From positions 1 through 16,649 of the forward strand of contig QBUR01000187.1 of NCBI GenBank assembly GCA_013374385.1: 16,649 nucleotides of DNA, given 5' to 3'. Below are positions 14,970-16,649 of the stretch, in pieces (positions within the stretch are counted from its first letter, which is position 1; each line of letters starts with the position of its first letter). This DNA comes from Candidatus Methanocomedens sp. (lineage in GTDB: Archaea > Halobacteriota > Methanosarcinia > Methanosarcinales > Methanocomedenaceae). A program made the position numbers and the translations under genes. The notes below the pieces were generated by a model, which was given only the letters and a program-made list of their open reading frames with translations, did not search any database and was not told the DNA's origin.

Positions 14970-16202
14970 TCATGAAGTAAGCCGCTTGACCAGTTCATCA
15001 GGGTCCAGTATTTCCTGTTCTCCTGATTCCATATCTTTCAGGGCCACCTTGCCCTGTGCCACTTCGTCTTCGCCAATTATCACGGCCCACTTTGCATTCA
15101 CGTTATTGGCAAATTTTAACTGGGCCCCAAAACTCCTGCCCATGACGTCAACATCAACTATCATATGTTCACGCAGGGTTTGGGCAATACGCATGCCTTC
15201 TTTGCGGGTCTCATCAAAACAGACCACGACAACCCTGCTCTCTTCAGGAGGCTGGGCGGTACACACTTCCATGACCCTGTCAAACCCGAGTGCGAACCCG
15301 GTGGATTCAATGTCTTTTCCCCCGAACAGGTGTGCCAGCCTGTAGGACCCGCCGCCGCAGACCTGGTTCTGTGCTCCCAGGCCGCTGCTGTAAATCTCAA
15401 AGACCATGCCTGTGTAGTAGTCCAGTCCCCTGGCGATGCCGAAATTGACGGTATAGTCCAGGCCGTGGATGTCAAGCAGGTCCAGTATTGCCTGGAAGGT
15501 TTCCAGTTCTTCGATGTTGCCTAGCAGCCGTTTTGCCTCATCTACGGCATCGCTGCCTGTCAGTCCGATTAGTTCGAAGAGTTTTTCCCGCATCTGGATG
15601 TCGGCATCTATCTCTTCAAGGTAATCTTCCAGGCCCTTGTCGTCCTTTTTGTCAACGAGCCGCATTATCTGGCCCTGGGTTGCGGCATCCAGTCCTGTGA
15701 ACAGTGTCCTGATTACGCCAAGATGCCCCACATTGAGTTCACCGTCCGCGCCTGCATCTTCAAGCATACGGCAGGCCAGGGCTATGACCTCGGCTTCGGC
15801 CTCTGGCCTGGGACTGCCTATAAGCTCGGCGCCGAATTGCCAGAATTCCCTGAACCTGCCTTTTTGGGGACGTTCGTACCTGAAACAGTTGTCGAAGTAG
15901 TAGAGTTTGACGGGCTTTGGTGCGCGCTGGAGTTCGTTGACGTACATCCTGACCACGGGGGCTGTGAGTTCAGGGCGCAGTGCCATCTCCCTGTCGCCTT
16001 TGTCCTTGAAGTTGTATATCTCGCCCAGGATGCCTTCGCCTGATTTGACGGTGAAGAGTTCTATCTGCTCGAAGGTTGGGGTTTTTATTTCGTTGTAGCC
16101 CCATCGTTTGGCGGTTTGGCGGAGTTTGGTTTCGATGAATCTTCGCTTTAGGTTCTCTTCGGGTAGGAAGTCCCTGGTTCCTCTGGGTTTTTGGATCTTC
16201 AT
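14970..16202 (-). CDS. hisS: Histidyl-tRNA synthetase
   Basis: HisRS charges tRNA-His with histidine using ATP. It is a 410-aa class II synthetase. It begins with KPRGTRDFLPEE. Motif 2 is FRYERPQKGRFREFWQFGAE, and the histidine-binding GIARGLDYYTGMVFE block and motif 3 (GFALGFDR) follow. An anticodon-binding alpha/beta domain closes the chain (about 320-410). Length is normal for archaea. GGAG 8 nt before ATG 16202 supports the start. The TGA end is 23 bp from the convergent HisA-related gene. Confidence 0.95.
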   Translation of the reverse strand: MKIQKPRGTRDFLPEENLKRRFIETKLRQTAKRWGYNEIKTPTFEQIELFTVKSGEGILGEIYNFKDKGDREMALRPELTAPVVRMYVNELQRAPKPVKLYYFDNCFRYERPQKGRFREFWQFGAELIGSPRPEAEAEVIALACRMLEDAGADGELNVGHLGVIRTLFTGLDAATQGQIMRLVDKKDDKGLEDYLEEIDADIQMREKLFELIGLTGSDAVDEAKRLLGNIEELETFQAILDLLDIHGLDYTVNFGIARGLDYYTGMVFEIYSSGLGAQNQVCGGGSYRLAHLFGGKDIESTGFALGFDRVMEVCTAQPPEESRVVVVCFDETRKEGMRIAQTLREHMIVDVDVMGRSFGAQLKFANNVNAKWAVIIGEDEVAQGKVALKDMESGEQEILDPDELVKRLTS

Positions 16203-16602
16203 GTGTGGGTCTCCGTTGTATTGGGGTGATAAGGATGTTATGGGAAATAGGTTTTGTTATGGGAGAAGGTAATGTAATCAGGGTTATCGGGTACATCCTG
16301 TGAAAATATCAAAATCATCTGCACCAGAGATTAATAGCAAATAGCACTAATCCCGAACAGACAGCACATTCCAGTTCTTTGATATGCAACTACACTCCCC
16401 ATCCCCCTTCAAATATTTCCTGCTGAAAAAAGAGATGACAATCATGAAGATTATTACATAATTTGTAATGGTAATCCACACTTGACTGACTCCCCTCAAA
16501 TTGTTCACTTATTACTTATGTGAGTTGATATTAATTAATCTAAACCAAAAATATAATATTGCAGAGGTATAATAACATATTAAAATATATACTTTATATA
16601 CT
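16203..16602. other. 400-bp intergenic region before a truncated gene
   Basis: No convincing ORF is seen on either strand. The first part is the hisS leader. A small palindrome ATTACA-N5-TGTAAT lies at 16453-16469. The last 100 bp are very A+T-rich with several TATA-like stretches (for example about 16548-16556 and 16579-16591) and probably hold the promoter of the gene starting at 16603. Confidence 0.4.
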
Positions 16603-16649
16603 ATGAAAAAGTTTCAATTATTTACTGTTATCGTTTTCGGTTTGATAGT
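16603..16649 (+). CDS. N-terminus of a probable secreted or membrane protein, cut by the window edge
   Basis: ATG 16603 opens a frame reading MKKFQLFTVIVFGLI that remains open to the last base. The pattern, two lysines followed by a hydrophobic run, is that of a signal peptide or membrane anchor. A strong A+T-rich promoter region precedes it. Too little is visible to identify the product. Confidence 0.45.
   Translation, partial: MKKFQLFTVIVFGLI

Noticed and set aside
16453..16469. ATTACA-N5-TGTAAT palindrome as an operator
   Set aside because: A 6-bp repeat in A+T-rich DNA is expected by chance, and it lies about 130 bp from the nearest start.
1..16649. CRISPR arrays, tRNA or rRNA genes, or a defence island
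   Set aside because: No regularly spaced repeats, no cloverleaf with matching T-loop and CCA-end, and no defence gene motifs were found by reading; the window is mainly housekeeping genes.

Overview
The window (16,649 bp, moderate GC) comes from a methanogen-lineage euryarchaeon, most probably Methanosarcinales or related methane-oxidising (ANME-type) archaea. The evidence is the gene set: egsA (archaeal sn-glycerol-1-phosphate dehydrogenase), mfnB (methanofuran biosynthesis), UPF0179, DUF63, a DUF5350-like basic micro-protein, TrpB2-type tryptophan synthase beta, a tungsten-type aldehyde:ferredoxin oxidoreductase and an archaeal HisRS. TATA-like boxes sit near several starts, and several genes have little or no leader. 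This assignment is inference from gene content; no rRNA gene is present.

Layout. 1-2.4 kb, all plus: a GNAT acetyltransferase of the short ArgA-like type, nadE, and a secreted/membrane-anchored protein with a cytoplasmic winged-helix domain. 2.4-2.7 kb: an intergenic stretch with one possible 53-aa ORF. 2.7-3.6 kb: moaA (plus), converging on a minus-strand pair, DUF63 then SpoIIM-like, coupled by an ATGA overlap; DUF63 carries a frameshift. 5.1-6.2 kb: egsA, divergent from DUF63 across only 30 bp. 6.3-7.0 kb: UPF0179 (two four-cysteine repeats) and the 57-aa basic protein. 7.1-8.5 kb: trpB2, interrupted near codon 60 by an 86-bp palindromic insertion. 8.6-9.9 kb: a coiled-coil protein of unknown function. 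10.0-11.45 kb, minus: a decayed secreted subtilisin-like protease (one in-frame TAG, two frameshifts). 11.5-13.3 kb: the aldehyde:ferredoxin oxidoreductase. 13.4-14.9 kb: mfnB (minus) and a HisA-related TIM barrel (plus), divergent. 15.0-16.2 kb: hisS (minus). 16.6 kb: the first 15 codons of a secreted protein cut by the window edge.

Functionally this is mostly housekeeping: NAD, molybdopterin/tungstopterin, archaeal lipid, methanofuran and tRNA charging. MoaA could supply the pterin that the AOR-family enzyme needs. The most interesting signal is trpB2. A MITE-like hairpin with 16-bp perfect terminal repeats beginning and ending in CTAG splits an otherwise well-preserved gene. Removing it restores the frame exactly, but leaves an amber codon at the junction. 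The trpB2 upstream region also holds a TGTACA palindrome (the known TRP-box sequence of methanogen TrpY) and competing inverted repeats. I did not find a clear new defence system, CRISPR array or tRNA.
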